A DNA stretch of 64,000 nucleotides from an uncultured Eubacterium sp. (GTDB lineage Bacteria; Bacillota; Clostridia; Oscillospirales; Acutalibacteraceae): positions 62,001 to 126,000 of the forward strand of contig NZ_CAKTGT010000004.1 in the NCBI RefSeq assembly GCF_934561735.1. The letters are read 5' to 3'. The notes below the pieces were generated by a model, which saw only the letters and a list, made by a program, of their open reading frames with translations, was not told the DNA's origin and searched no databases. Position numbers and translations under genes: made by a program. This document shows, piece by piece, positions 46,165 through 55,902 of this stretch (the stretch's first letter is position 1; every line of letters begins with the position of its first letter).

Positions 46165-47591
46165 ATGTCATTCCTTTCTAATTCACCCAACATAACATAG
46201 GTGAGCGGCTCTGTTACTTTTATTTTTTGGAAGGTTCCGATGAGCCCCTCGTCACCAACAAATTCTATAATCAAATTGCCGTCTGTTCTTGCGGCAAGAT
46301 AATTATCACCTTGCTTGCCTTTTCCGTACACAAAGCATTTGAAAGCCTTGCCTTTGTGAAGTGCCATTTGTTCGCCCGATATTCTCTCCTGGAGTGCAAG
46401 AAGTTCCCTCATCCACTTTGACTTTTCCTCATACGGAACAGGGTCGTCCATTTCTGCGGCGGGAGTGCCTTTACGCGGCGAATAGATAAAGGTGAAAAGG
46501 CTTGTTGCCTTTATCTCTTCAACGAGCGACTTTGTGTCGCAAAATTCTTCATAGGTTTCACCCGGGAAGCCTACGATAATATCGCTTGTGATTGACAGTT
46601 CATCACCCATAAGTTCCTTGGCATAGTTGATAAGCGACAAATACTTTTCTCTTGTGTAAGACCTGTTCATAGCCTTGAGCACTCTGTCATTACCGCTTTG
46701 AAACGGCAAATGCAAATGCGTTGCAACCTTGTCGCACTCTGCCATCGTTTCGATAAGTTCTTTGGTACAATCCTTTGGATGAGAAGTCATAAAGCGAATT
46801 CTAAAATCACCGTCAAGTTCGTTGAGCGTACGAAGAAGCTGCGAAAATGTAACCCTCGGCTCCAAATCCTTGCCGTACGAATTTACATTTTGACCGAGAA
46901 GCGTAATTTCTTTATATCCCTCGTCAACAAGAACCTTAAACTCTTTTACAACATCTTCAACTTCCCTGCTGCGTTCTCTGCCTCGTACATAAGGCACAAT
47001 GCAATACGAACAAAAATTATTGCATCCGTACATAATCGGAATCCAAGCCTTTTTGTCATTGTCACGCTTAACGGGAATACCCTCTGCTATTACGCCGTCA
47101 ACATCGGGAAGTTCAAACACTCTCTTTTTTCTTGTAAGAGCGGTGTAAATAAGTTCAGGCACTTTATAAACAACATGAGTGCCGAAAACCAAATCAACAA
47201 ACGGAAATGATTTTTTGATTTTTTCTGCGATGTGCTGCTGTTGCATCATACAACCGCAAAGAGCGATTACAACATCAGGATTAGCAAGTTTGTACTTTTT
47301 CAAAGCTCCGACATTGCCGAACACTCTGTCCTCGGCATGTTCTCTTACGGCACAGGTGTTAAAAATAATAAGTTTTGCCTGTGTGCGTTCTTCGGTAAAG
47401 CCGTAGCCCATAGTTTCCAGCATACCTTTGATATGCTCGCTGTCTGCAACATTTTGTTGACAACCGTAGGTGACTACGCATGCAAGAGGCTTTGATTGAT
47501 AACGCTTTGATGTGAGTTCGTTAACCTTGTGGGCAAACTGCTTTTGCGTTTTTAATTCTTCCTCAGACACTTTTTTGATTTTTGCAGGCAT
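46161..47591 (-). CDS. miaB: tRNA-2-methylthio-N6-dimethylallyladenosine synthase
   Basis: 476 residues. This radical-SAM methylthiotransferase acts after MiaA on A37. The N-terminal domain has three cluster Cys residues (VTYGCQQN, FNTCAVRE, LCGCM). The radical-SAM CxxxCxxC is in YGCNNFCSYCIVPYVRGRE, and a TRAM domain closes the C-terminus. The frame runs 14 codons further upstream, but AAGGAGGTG lies 6 bases before ATG 47591. It is the first gene of a run of about 13 genes reaching 31331. Confidence 0.97.
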   Translation of the reverse strand: MPAKIKKVSEEELKTQKQFAHKVNELTSKRYQSKPLACVVTYGCQQNVADSEHIKGMLETMGYGFTEERTQAKLIIFNTCAVREHAEDRVFGNVGALKKYKLANPDVVIALCGCMMQQQHIAEKIKKSFPFVDLVFGTHVVYKVPELIYTALTRKKRVFELPDVDGVIAEGIPVKRDNDKKAWIPIMYGCNNFCSYCIVPYVRGRERSREVEDVVKEFKVLVDEGYKEITLLGQNVNSYGKDLEPRVTFSQLLRTLNELDGDFRIRFMTSHPKDCTKELIETMAECDKVATHLHLPFQSGNDRVLKAMNRSYTREKYLSLINYAKELMGDELSITSDIIVGFPGETYEEFCDTKSLVEEIKATSLFTFIYSPRKGTPAAEMDDPVPYEEKSKWMRELLALQERISGEQMALHKGKAFKCFVYGKGKQGDNYLAARTDGNLIIEFVGDEGLIGTFQKIKVTEPLTYVMLGELERNDI

Positions 47592-47653
47592 AGTTGCACC
47601 TCCTTGCAGTGATTTAAAAGTACGGATAAACACAATAATCCATACTATTTGTT

Positions 47654-47682
47654 ATTATAACAAATGACAGTGTGTTATTCAA
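47654..47682 (-). promoter_or_regulatory. Promoter of the miaB-led operon
   Basis: On the minus strand, TTGAAT (47682-47677) and a perfect TATAAT (47659-47654) are separated by 17 bases, 62 bases before the miaB start. It is the only strong promoter I can read for the 16-kb run, although internal promoters cannot be excluded. Confidence 0.7.
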
Positions 47683-47751
47683 TAATAAATTATAAAAATA
47701 ATATAAAAATTATATATAAATAAACAGAAAATATTTTATATAACTTGTACA

Positions 47752-47780
47752 TTGATTTTTAATGCCGTCAATGGTAAAAT
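47752..47780 (+). promoter_or_regulatory. Promoter of malQ
   Basis: TTGATT (47752-47757), a 17-base spacer and TAAAAT (47775-47780), 35 bases before the malQ start. It is divergent from the miaB promoter about 70 bases away. Confidence 0.5.
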
Positions 47781-47815
47781 TAACAAGACCGAAAACAAAA
47801 CAAAAGGTGAAAAAT

Positions 47816-49345
47816 ATGCTTAAAAAACGAGGGGCAGGAGTACTGCTCCACATAAGTTCGATGCCGTCACCGTACGGCGTCGGTGTTTTGGACGAAAATG
47901 CCAAGCACTTTATAGACAGAATTGCCGATATGGGCTTTACCTATTGGCAGGTTTTGCCGTTTAATCCGACCGACAGTGCAAATTCTCCGTACTGTTCGCC
48001 GTCGGCATTTGCGGCAAATTATATCTACATCAATCCGCAAGGGCTCAGAGATATGGGGCTTATAACGGACGAAGATGTAAATCAAAATATCTATGACGGC
48101 ACACCGTACACAGCCGCATACGAATTTGCCCTTGAAAAGCGACTTGCAACGCTCAAAAAGGCATTTTTAAATGTGGGTGAAGAACTTGCCGCAGATATAA
48201 AGCAATTTGAAATTGACAATCCGTGGCTCACCGATTACGCCGTTTTTATGGCTGTAAAAGAACAGGAAAACTTTAAGCCGTGGTGGGAATGGTCGAGTGA
48301 GCACGCACATTATTTTGAATGTATAAAAAACATTTACGACTACGAAGAAAGTGCCGCTTTTTGGAAATTTGTGCAGTACATTTTCTACAAACAGTGGGGC
48401 GAAATAAAAAAATACGCCAACAAAAAAGGCGTTGCCGTTATCGGGGATATGCCTATTTATGTGGCGATGGACAGCGTTGATGTTTGGTCAAATCTGCCTA
48501 TGTTTTTGATAGACGAAAAAACACTTAAAGTAGAAAAAGTAGCCGGAGTTCCGCCCGATTATTTCAGCGAGGACGGTCAACTTTGGGGCAATCCGATATA
48601 CGATTGGAAGGCTATGAAAAAAGACGGCTACAGCTGGTGGCTGTCACGACTTGAGCACAATCTCAAAATCTACGACACCGTAAGAATAGACCATTTCAGA
48701 GCCTTTGCATCATATTGGGAGATACCTGCCGACAGCAAAACGGCTAAGGTAGGCAAATGGATTGACGGACCTAAAACAGACTTTTTCGACAAGGTGTTTG
48801 AAAAATTCGGCAAAGATGCACCTATCATTGCAGAAGACCTCGGAGTGTTCGGCGAAGATGTTGTAAAGCTCCTCAAGGACACCGATTTTCCCGGTATGAA
48901 TGTTGTTCAATTCGGCTTTGACCCTAATTCCGATTCATCTCATCTGCCGCACAATGCAGGTCAAAACAGCATAAATTATGTAGGCACTCACGACAACAAT
49001 ACCATCCTTGGTTGGCTGTGGGAAGCAAGCGAAGAAGAACGCCGATTTGCCCTTGATTACTGCCATTTTAAGGGCGATAATTGGGGCGAAGGCGGATACC
49101 AAAGTGCCTCGTGCCGAGCAATTATTGAGGCGGTATGGCAGAGTGCGTCAAATGTTGCAATCATTGCCTTGCAGGATATGTGCGGCTTTGGCTCGGATGC
49201 AAGAATGAACATACCCGGTGTGCCGGAAAAGAACTGGAGATTTCGCACCACAAGGGAAACAATCGACAGCATTGATACCGATTACTTTAAGCACATAAAT
49301 TCGCTTTACCGCAGAATGTATCCCGTATTTGACAAAGAAAATTAA
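47816..49345 (+). CDS. malQ: 4-alpha-glucanotransferase (GH77, amylomaltase)
   Basis: 509 residues, typical for GH77. It disproportionates malto-oligosaccharides and works with glycogen metabolism. Motifs: RGAGVLLHISSMPSPYGVG at the start, VRIDHFRAF (nucleophile Asp), PIIAEDLGVFG (acid Glu) and YVGTHDNNT (third Asp). The frame is open 18 codons upstream, but AAAGGTGA before ATG 47816 fixes the start. It is monocistronic, with its own promoter and terminator, 21 kb away from the glg genes. Confidence 0.95.
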   Translation: MLKKRGAGVLLHISSMPSPYGVGVLDENAKHFIDRIADMGFTYWQVLPFNPTDSANSPYCSPSAFAANYIYINPQGLRDMGLITDEDVNQNIYDGTPYTAAYEFALEKRLATLKKAFLNVGEELAADIKQFEIDNPWLTDYAVFMAVKEQENFKPWWEWSSEHAHYFECIKNIYDYEESAAFWKFVQYIFYKQWGEIKKYANKKGVAVIGDMPIYVAMDSVDVWSNLPMFLIDEKTLKVEKVAGVPPDYFSEDGQLWGNPIYDWKAMKKDGYSWWLSRLEHNLKIYDTVRIDHFRAFASYWEIPADSKTAKVGKWIDGPKTDFFDKVFEKFGKDAPIIAEDLGVFGEDVVKLLKDTDFPGMNVVQFGFDPNSDSSHLPHNAGQNSINYVGTHDNNTILGWLWEASEEERRFALDYCHFKGDNWGEGGYQSASCRAIIEAVWQSASNVAIIALQDMCGFGSDARMNIPGVPEKNWRFRTTRETIDSIDTDYFKHINSLYRRMYPVFDKEN

Positions 49346-49359
49346 AATTTATACATAAC

Positions 49360-49396
49360 AAAACGGAACTGTTAATATAGCAGTTCCGTTTTTACT
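49360..49396. terminator. Bidirectional terminator between malQ and the lipid kinase gene
   Basis: AAAACGGAACTG (49360-49371) and CAGTTCCGTTTT (49381-49392) form a perfect 12-bp stem with a T-run on one side and an A-run on the other. It ends malQ rightward and the aro/galactokinase/kinase run leftward. Confidence 0.85.
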
Positions 49397-49398
49397 TA

Positions 49399-50358
49399 TT
49401 AATCTTTAATTACGCAAAGCTTAACAGCCTTTGGTTCAACCTTAAATTCAACCTCGGAATAATGGAAGTTTTCACCGTCACAATTACCGATAAGAGGTGA
49501 ACCGTCTTCCATAAATACCTTGCCTGATTTTATGTAATAATTTGTGCAAACATCGCAGGTTTGTGCGTTAACCGTTCCTTTTGAATATTTAGGCACAAGA
49601 CCCACCGCTTTGGAAAGAGGTATCCCGTCAACAAGGCAAACATCAAGAAGTCCGTCATCAAGTACAGAATTAGGTGCGGGACAAAAGCTTCCGCCGTACC
49701 AACTTGCATTGCAAATTGCCATAAGAGCATAGTCTTTGTTGCTTTGCTCAACGGTAAATTCTCTGCCGGTTTCTTTGTCAACACAATCAAGTCTGTAAGA
49801 GATTGTATAATGAAGCGGTTTTGCAAGGACGGGAACAACCGCCACCTTATAAGCATTATGCCCCAAAAACGGTACTTTTGCGGCGATTTTTCTGCCCATG
49901 GTTTCAACAAGAGTATCAAGACCGAACGACATAACATTTATGCCTTTTTCGCCGTTATAATCAATAACATCAATAGGCATAATGTCATATTTGATTTTGC
50001 CGCTGTAAAGGCCGAAAGACTTGATTACATTTTCCACGTTAATATTTTTTGTATCATAAATCTTTTTTGCAAAATCATTGCCCATACCAAGCGGAAGAAC
50101 CATCATAGGAGTATCCGTGCCGGCAAGTCCGTTAACAATTTCATGAATGGTGCCGTCACCGCCGCACGATACAACAACACAGTCTTTGCCGTACTTTGCA
50201 GCATAATCGGCACTGATTGTTTTTGCTTCACCCGGCTTATGAGTTTCTTCAATTATCAACTCATCATCAATTTGACGAAATGCCGATTTGATTCTGTAAA
50301 AAAGTTTTTTCTTATCGTCATTACCGGCGACAGGATTAACTATAAAAACATACTTCAT
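49399..50358 (-). CDS. Diacylglycerol/sphingosine-kinase-family lipid kinase
   Basis: 319 residues of the DagK/YegS family. The nucleotide motif SCGGDGTIHEIVNGL and LPLGMGNDFAKKI are diagnostic, and the N-terminus FIVNPVAGND is typical. It would phosphorylate diacylglycerol or a related lipid at the membrane; DgkB-like activity in lipid recycling is the usual Firmicute role. It follows galactokinase by 35 bases and ends at the terminator at 49360. Confidence 0.9.
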   Translation of the reverse strand: MKYVFIVNPVAGNDDKKKLFYRIKSAFRQIDDELIIEETHKPGEAKTISADYAAKYGKDCVVVSCGGDGTIHEIVNGLAGTDTPMMVLPLGMGNDFAKKIYDTKNINVENVIKSFGLYSGKIKYDIMPIDVIDYNGEKGINVMSFGLDTLVETMGRKIAAKVPFLGHNAYKVAVVPVLAKPLHYTISYRLDCVDKETGREFTVEQSNKDYALMAICNASWYGGSFCPAPNSVLDDGLLDVCLVDGIPLSKAVGLVPKYSKGTVNAQTCDVCTNYYIKSGKVFMEDGSPLIGNCDGENFHYSEVEFKVEPKAVKLCVIKD

Positions 50359-50393
50359 ACAAACTTATCCTCCTTTTCATCATAGGCGACAAC

Positions 50394-51674
50394 TTATATT
50401 ACCTGAGTACCGCCTACAGGACGAATAATAAGAACATGACAACTGCCCTCGCCGAACACGCCCTCGATAGTTTTCTTGTAAGTGTCAAGCATATCGTTAG
50501 GAACAAAAGCCTGAATTGTACCGGCAAATCCTCCGCCGTGAACTCTCCAAGCTCCCTTTCCGTCAAGAAGTTCTTTGCTGATTGCAAGTGCCAAAGAAAG
50601 CTTTTGCTCGGTAGGATTTTTCGGAGTATACACATTTTGATTGAGCATAAACGAAGAACGGCCCGATTCGATAATAACCTGCTTAAAGCCCTCAAAGTCG
50701 TTACTTTCAAGGCATTTTACGGCTTTTTCAACTCTCTTGTTTTCGTTGAAGAAATGAATTGCACGGAGAATTGCACGGTCGTTTACTCTGCCTGTAAGTT
50801 CAGGCAAAGCCGCAAAGAATTCTTCATACGAAACCTCACGCAAAACATTTTTGCCGAGTGCCTGAGCAACAGATTCCATTTCTGTTCTTACTGCGGCATA
50901 ATCATCTGTCAAATCAGAGTGGTTGCCGTGAGTGTCAACTATGCAAAGAGAATGTCCCGATTTTGAGAAGTCAAAATCAATTTTCTTGATAACAGGGTCT
51001 TTTGTTGACTTAAAGTCGATTGTAACAAATGTTCCGACAGATGATGCCATCTGGTCAAGAAGACCGCAAGGTTTGCCGAAAAATACATTTTCGCTGTACT
51101 GAGCAACCTTTGCAATCTCAACAGGGCTGATTTTGCCGTCATTAAACATATATGACAAAACAGAGCCCAAAAGCACCTCAAATGCTGCTGATGACGAAAG
51201 ACCCGAACCGCCCATAACATCACTTGTTGTGCAAGCGTCAAAGCCTGCAACTGTGTAGCCAAGGTTCTTAATTGTTGCGGCAACACCCTGTACAAGAGTT
51301 GTTGATGAGCCAAAATTAGCCTCATTTGGAACAAGGTCATTAAGGTCAACAACATTCATCTTGTGACCCTTTGATTTTACTCTGATAATATTATCGTCAT
51401 TTTTTGAAACAACGGCGATAGCGTCCAAATTAATTGAAGCGGCAAGAACCTTACCGTTGTTGTGGTCGGTGTGGTTACCGCAAACCTCGGTTCTGCCCGG
51501 AGCAGACATAATGTTTACTTCTCTGTCATATCCGAACAGTTCACCGAAATCGTTAAGAGTTTCCACATAACGGGGTTTTTGGCTTTGAACAGCCTCATCT
51601 GTTACATAAACAGCCTTTAGGTTTTCATCATAAGTGCCGTCATTGATAGCGGCAATGAGTTCGTTAACGTTCAT
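50394..51674 (-). CDS. galK: Galactokinase-family GHMP kinase
   Basis: 426 residues. The GHMP ATP motif is SDVMGGSGLSSSAAFE, and a galactokinase-type N-terminal signature is APGRTEVCGNHTDHNNG (58-74). The usual form is GRxNxIGEHTDY, so three signature positions differ (Asn to Glu, Glu to Asn, Tyr to His). This variant appears in clostridial galactokinases, so galactose remains the likeliest substrate, but another sugar is possible. No galT or galE is nearby; it sits after a VTT protein and before a lipid kinase. GAGGAA precedes ATG 51674. Confidence 0.82.
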   Translation of the reverse strand: MNVNELIAAINDGTYDENLKAVYVTDEAVQSQKPRYVETLNDFGELFGYDREVNIMSAPGRTEVCGNHTDHNNGKVLAASINLDAIAVVSKNDDNIIRVKSKGHKMNVVDLNDLVPNEANFGSSTTLVQGVAATIKNLGYTVAGFDACTTSDVMGGSGLSSSAAFEVLLGSVLSYMFNDGKISPVEIAKVAQYSENVFFGKPCGLLDQMASSVGTFVTIDFKSTKDPVIKKIDFDFSKSGHSLCIVDTHGNHSDLTDDYAAVRTEMESVAQALGKNVLREVSYEEFFAALPELTGRVNDRAILRAIHFFNENKRVEKAVKCLESNDFEGFKQVIIESGRSSFMLNQNVYTPKNPTEQKLSLALAISKELLDGKGAWRVHGGGFAGTIQAFVPNDMLDTYKKTIEGVFGEGSCHVLIIRPVGGTQVI

Positions 51675-51697
51675 AATTAAAATTCCTCTTTTAAATT

Positions 51698-52468
51698 TTA
51701 TAATACTATTTTATACTTATCTTTTTCGCTGTAAATCAAGAGTGTTTGAGTCATCTGCCGTGACCTTACACCGTAAAAGATATTGAATATTAATGTTGAA
51801 AATCCGCTGAACGCAACTATTATCATAAGCGTTGTTATGAAAGTTACGGAAAACGGGTTTGTATATGATGTGCCGAGCTTTGTATAAATGAACAATCTCG
51901 GAGCAAATCCAAGCATGCTCAAAAGCGAATAATACACAAAATCATACCGCATAGAGCCGTAATACTTTGACACCATACCTACAGGAATAATCGGCACAAG
52001 TCGGGTAACCGCAAGCACATAAGGATTGCCGTTGCCCTTAAAATGAATCCAATCCCTGACAAATCGCAGATTGTCAATATTAAGAATCATACCGGTCCAT
52101 CCGCCGCCCAAAAATGTACCCTCAACATACTTAACCGTGAAGAAAAAGAAGATAAACACGGCGTTGAGTGCCAGAGCGGGACCGAGCGGAAACACCATAC
52201 CGGATATTACGCACAGTGCCGACAGCGGAATGGGAAGCTGACATTTGGCAACATAAAGTGCAAAAATACACAGTATAATTTCCATCGGGGTTTCAAGCCT
52301 TGCAACTGCGTCATCTATCCTTTTAAGCAGATTTATAAGCACTTCAAATCTTTGCTCAAGGGTTTCGTGTTCATAAAGAGCTATACCCAAAAGCACAAGT
52401 GCGGCAACAGTCACGGCAAGTATCAAAAACGATGTAAAGCCCGTGCGGTGACGCTTTGTTTGTTTCAT
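51698..52468 (-). CDS. TVP38/TMEM64 (VTT-domain) membrane protein
   Basis: 256 residues with about six membrane segments. The VTT core is recognisable: a small-residue-rich re-entrant segment (PLSALCVISGMVFPLGPALALN) and a later AVTRLVPIIPVGMVSKYYG. Proteins of this DedA-like superfamily are thought to move or scramble lipids. ATG 52468 is chosen; a TTG one codon earlier is possible. It lies 20 bases past the pheA stop, so it is probably in the same transcript. Confidence 0.85.
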   Translation of the reverse strand: MKQTKRHRTGFTSFLILAVTVAALVLLGIALYEHETLEQRFEVLINLLKRIDDAVARLETPMEIILCIFALYVAKCQLPIPLSALCVISGMVFPLGPALALNAVFIFFFFTVKYVEGTFLGGGWTGMILNIDNLRFVRDWIHFKGNGNPYVLAVTRLVPIIPVGMVSKYYGSMRYDFVYYSLLSMLGFAPRLFIYTKLGTSYTNPFSVTFITTLMIIVAFSGFSTLIFNIFYGVRSRQMTQTLLIYSEKDKYKIVL

Positions 52469-52488
52469 CAAATCATACCAATACTTTG

Positions 52489-53622
52489 TTATTTTCCTTC
52501 GTAATAATTACCGAGGAATGAAAATTCAGGCAATTCGTCCGACAGAGCACAAAGCAAATCAAGCGTTTGCTCATCTCTGACCGAGCCTAAAATATCAACA
52601 TAAAAATAATAGTCAAATTTACCGTTTGCAATAGGTCGTGATTCCAATTTTGTAAGGTTAAGACCGGTCATTGAAAATCTGCCGAGCACTCTGTAAAGCG
52701 AACCCGTACGGTGAGGTGCGGAGAAAATAAGCGAAATTTTTTCGGCATCGTCATCAATAACAAGTTCCTTTGAAATCACGATAAAGCGAGTGGTGTTGTT
52801 TGTAACATTTTGAATACCTTTGCGGATAATCCTGAGTCCATATTTTTTAGCCGCACTTTCACTGCAAATTGCGGCAATATTATTCTTATCGCTTTCTGCC
52901 ACAAACTTTGCCGCAGCGGCTGTATTGCTGAAGTTAATGCCCGTAAAGTCAAAGTTTTTAAGGAATATATTACACTGACTGAGTGCCTGCGGATGTGAAT
53001 AAACATCATCGATATTTTCAAATTCAACACCCGGCTTTGCACAAAGGCAATGGTCCACCCTTAAATCATATGCACCGACGATGAAGAATTTGTACTTCAT
53101 AATCAAATCATAAGATTCGTGCACCGAACCTGCAGTTGAATTCTCTACGGGAATAATACCGTAACGGGCCTTATTTTGGTTGACAGCCTCAAAAACATCC
53201 TCAAACTGCTTGTAAAAAATTATAGGAGAATCCGGGAACAGTGCCTCTGCGGTTTTGCCGCTGTATGCCCCTTGAACGCCCTGACATGCGATAGGCTCGC
53301 CGTGTGCGGTTAAATTTTTGCCGCTCTTAGCCGAATTAATCAGCGTGCGAAGTTCATCGCCTCCGCCGATAATTTTGTGTTGAAGAGCTCTTGAAGCGTC
53401 CATAATAGCCGAAAATACAGTTTTCATCGCCTCACCCTGCTCACCGCATTTTGAAGCAACATCATCAAGTATTTCAAGTTCCCTTTTCTCATTGAGAACA
53501 GGAATTCCGTTTTTCACCTTATATTCGGCAACCTGACGGGAAATATCCATTCTTTTAAGCAAAAGAGGGATAAGTTCGTCATCCAATTTATCAATTTCGT
53601 TTCTTAATTCCAACAAATCCAT
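52489..53622 (-). CDS. pheA: Bifunctional chorismate mutase / prephenate dehydratase (P-protein)
   Basis: 377 residues. Residues 1-85 are an AroQ-type chorismate mutase (LRNEIDKLDDELIPLLLKRM). Residues 108-290 are the dehydratase (CQGVQGAYSGKTAEALFP, IPVENSTAGSV, and the catalytic NNTTRFIVIS). The last part is an ACT domain with ESRPI, which binds phenylalanine for feedback inhibition. It makes phenylpyruvate from chorismate and is the last aromatic gene of the tyrA-aroB-aroA-aroC-pheA run. Confidence 0.96.
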   Translation of the reverse strand: MDLLELRNEIDKLDDELIPLLLKRMDISRQVAEYKVKNGIPVLNEKRELEILDDVASKCGEQGEAMKTVFSAIMDASRALQHKIIGGGDELRTLINSAKSGKNLTAHGEPIACQGVQGAYSGKTAEALFPDSPIIFYKQFEDVFEAVNQNKARYGIIPVENSTAGSVHESYDLIMKYKFFIVGAYDLRVDHCLCAKPGVEFENIDDVYSHPQALSQCNIFLKNFDFTGINFSNTAAAAKFVAESDKNNIAAICSESAAKKYGLRIIRKGIQNVTNNTTRFIVISKELVIDDDAEKISLIFSAPHRTGSLYRVLGRFSMTGLNLTKLESRPIANGKFDYYFYVDILGSVRDEQTLDLLCALSDELPEFSFLGNYYEGK

Positions 53623-53639
53623 TAAAAGTATTTCCTTTT

Positions 53640-54713
53640 TTACATCATTAAATCAAGCAGACCGATTGCAACCGCAGCCTCAACAACGGGTACTGCACGA
53701 GGCACAATGCAAGGGTCGTGTCTGCCTTTAATCTCAAGCTCGGCATTTTCCATAGTTTGAAGATTAACGCTTCTTTGCTTTGAAGCGATTGACGGAGTAG
53801 GCTTGATTGCAACGGACACCACGATAGGTGCACCGTCGGTCATACCGCCCAAAACACCGCCGTTATTATTTGAAAGAGTGGCAACCTTGCCATCCTTAAT
53901 TTCATATTCATCATTAACATTTGATGCGTTTTTGTCGGCAAAATCAAAGCCCAAGCCAAACTGAACACCCTTTACGGCAGGAATACCGAAAAGAAGTGAG
54001 GCAAGTTTGCTTTCCACCGTATCAAAAATATTTGCACCGACACCTACGGGAAGTCCCACGGCAAAGCATTCAACAACACCGCCCACACTGTCAAGGTTAA
54101 CTCTTGCCTTTTCAACATCGGCACGCATTTTTTCTTCAACGCTCTCATCAATAACGGAAAAGGTTTTTGACGAAAGTTCGCACAGCATATCGGCACTTAT
54201 ATTATTATAATCAACCGCAGTGTCGCAAACCGAGCCGATTTGTCTGATGTGAGCACCAACGGTAATTCCCTTTTCGGCAAGGATTTGCTTTGCAACCGCA
54301 CCTGTAAAAACAATAGGTGCAGTAAGTCTGCCGCTGAAATGTCCGCCGCCGCGAATATCGTTAAATCCGTTGTATTTAACATAAGCGGGATAATCGCTGT
54401 GACTCGGACGGGGAACGGTCATCAAATTTGAATAATCGCCGCTTTTTGTATTTGTGTTTTCAATCACCATGGCAAGCGGCGCACCCGTTGTAACGCCGTC
54501 AAGAACGCCCGACAAAATGTGCGGAATATCCTTTTCAAGCCTCGGAGTGGCGGTTTTATCCTTACCCGGAGCACGGCGTGACATATCTTTGTATATTTTG
54601 TCCGTATCAAGCTTAACGCCCGACGGAAGTCCGTCGATAACACAGCCGATAGCTTCACCGTGACTTTCGCCAAACACGGAAATTTTAATATTATCACCTA
54701 TCGATGAAGACAT
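53640..54713 (-). CDS. aroC: Chorismate synthase
   Basis: 357 residues. It converts EPSP to chorismate using reduced FMN. Signatures: FGESHGEAIGCVIDGLPSG, RRAPGKDKTATPR, GGHFSGRLTAP and GMTDGAPIVVSVAIKPTPS. The frame is open 10 codons upstream, but ATG 54713 has GGAGGT 7 bases before it. The start overlaps the end of aroA by 20 bases, so the ribosome site lies inside aroA. Confidence 0.96.
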   Translation of the reverse strand: MSSSIGDNIKISVFGESHGEAIGCVIDGLPSGVKLDTDKIYKDMSRRAPGKDKTATPRLEKDIPHILSGVLDGVTTGAPLAMVIENTNTKSGDYSNLMTVPRPSHSDYPAYVKYNGFNDIRGGGHFSGRLTAPIVFTGAVAKQILAEKGITVGAHIRQIGSVCDTAVDYNNISADMLCELSSKTFSVIDESVEEKMRADVEKARVNLDSVGGVVECFAVGLPVGVGANIFDTVESKLASLLFGIPAVKGVQFGLGFDFADKNASNVNDEYEIKDGKVATLSNNNGGVLGGMTDGAPIVVSVAIKPTPSIASKQRSVNLQTMENAELEIKGRHDPCIVPRAVPVVEAAVAIGLLDLMM

Positions 54714-55902
54714 TTGCGTTACCTCCGATACTGTTAAAATCATTGAAAAAGTCGGGATACGACTTATTTATACTTTGTGCGTCATCAACTGTTGAAAGGC
54801 CGTCAACACCGGTAGCGGCAACCGTCATAGCCATAACAATTCTGTGGTCGTTAAACCCTTTCATATTTGCCGCATGAAGCTGTCCGCCGAGAATTTCCAT
54901 ACCGTCGGCAGTTTCTTCAACCTCCGCACCGAGTTTTTTAAGATTATATACTATGCTTTCTATTCTGTCCGACTCCTTATATCTGAGCCGTTGAGCGCCG
55001 GTAATAATGGTTTTTCCGCTTGCATATATGCCTGCAACGGCAAGTGACGGAACCATATCCGGAATATCCGTTGCATTGATTTCTATGCCGTGAAGCTGTG
55101 ATTTTTTTACAACAACACGGTCATTATTGACGGTAACATCTGCACCGAATTTTTTAAGAATATCGGCAATTTTCTTGTCACCCTGCGTGCTGTTGACATC
55201 AAGTCCCGTAAGAGTAACATCACCGAAAAGTGCACCTGCGACCATAAAAAACGCCGCCTGCGACCAATCCGCCTCAACCGTGTAATCACGCTTTTGGTAC
55301 ACTTGATTGCCCGGGATAAAATACGAATTTTCTCTTTCTTCAATCTTAACGCCGAAGTCCGCCATAACCTTAACGGTCATATCAACATAAGGCTTGGACT
55401 GAAGTTCTGTTGTAAGCACAATTTCGCTGTCGCCGTCAAGAATCGGCAGTGCAAGAAGCAATCCCGTGATATACTGCGAGCTGACATTGCCTGCAATTTC
55501 AAACCTACCGGGCATAAGTTTTCCGCTGACTGTAAGCGGCAAAGTGCCCGTGCAATCGCACTTCACCCCGTGTTCGGGAAGCAAGCGAAGATAGTCACCG
55601 ATAGGACGCTCGGGGAGTTTACCCCTGCCGACAAATTTTACCGTTTTGCCGAGTGCCGCCGCAACGGGAATCATAAATCTCAGCGTTGAGCCGGACTCTA
55701 TGCAATCGGCAATCGGCTTGTTATCCCGAAGTGCCGATATGACGCCCAGGGTTGCCTGCATATCCTTTGAATCTATAAGCGGAGATACATTGCCGCCTCC
55801 TGCCAAAAACGAGCAAATAAGTGCTCTATGAGCCGCTGATTTTGACGGAGGAACCTGCACCGTTCCGCTGATATTCGATTTTTGTATTTTTGCTATTCTC
55901 AT
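54694..55902 (-). CDS. aroA: 3-phosphoshikimate 1-carboxyvinyltransferase (EPSP synthase)
   Basis: 402 residues. It joins shikimate-3-phosphate and phosphoenolpyruvate. Typical motifs: PPSKSAAHRALICSFLAGG (substrate Lys), SGSTLRFMIPVAAALG, GNVSSQYITGLLLALP, and the late RLRYKESDRI. It starts at the aroB stop (TAATG-type overlap at 55902) and overlaps aroC. It is slightly shorter than the common 427 residues but complete at both ends. Confidence 0.96.
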   Translation of the reverse strand: MRIAKIQKSNISGTVQVPPSKSAAHRALICSFLAGGGNVSPLIDSKDMQATLGVISALRDNKPIADCIESGSTLRFMIPVAAALGKTVKFVGRGKLPERPIGDYLRLLPEHGVKCDCTGTLPLTVSGKLMPGRFEIAGNVSSQYITGLLLALPILDGDSEIVLTTELQSKPYVDMTVKVMADFGVKIEERENSYFIPGNQVYQKRDYTVEADWSQAAFFMVAGALFGDVTLTGLDVNSTQGDKKIADILKKFGADVTVNNDRVVVKKSQLHGIEINATDIPDMVPSLAVAGIYASGKTIITGAQRLRYKESDRIESIVYNLKKLGAEVEETADGMEILGGQLHAANMKGFNDHRIVMAMTVAATGVDGLSTVDDAQSINKSYPDFFNDFNSIGGNANVFIDR

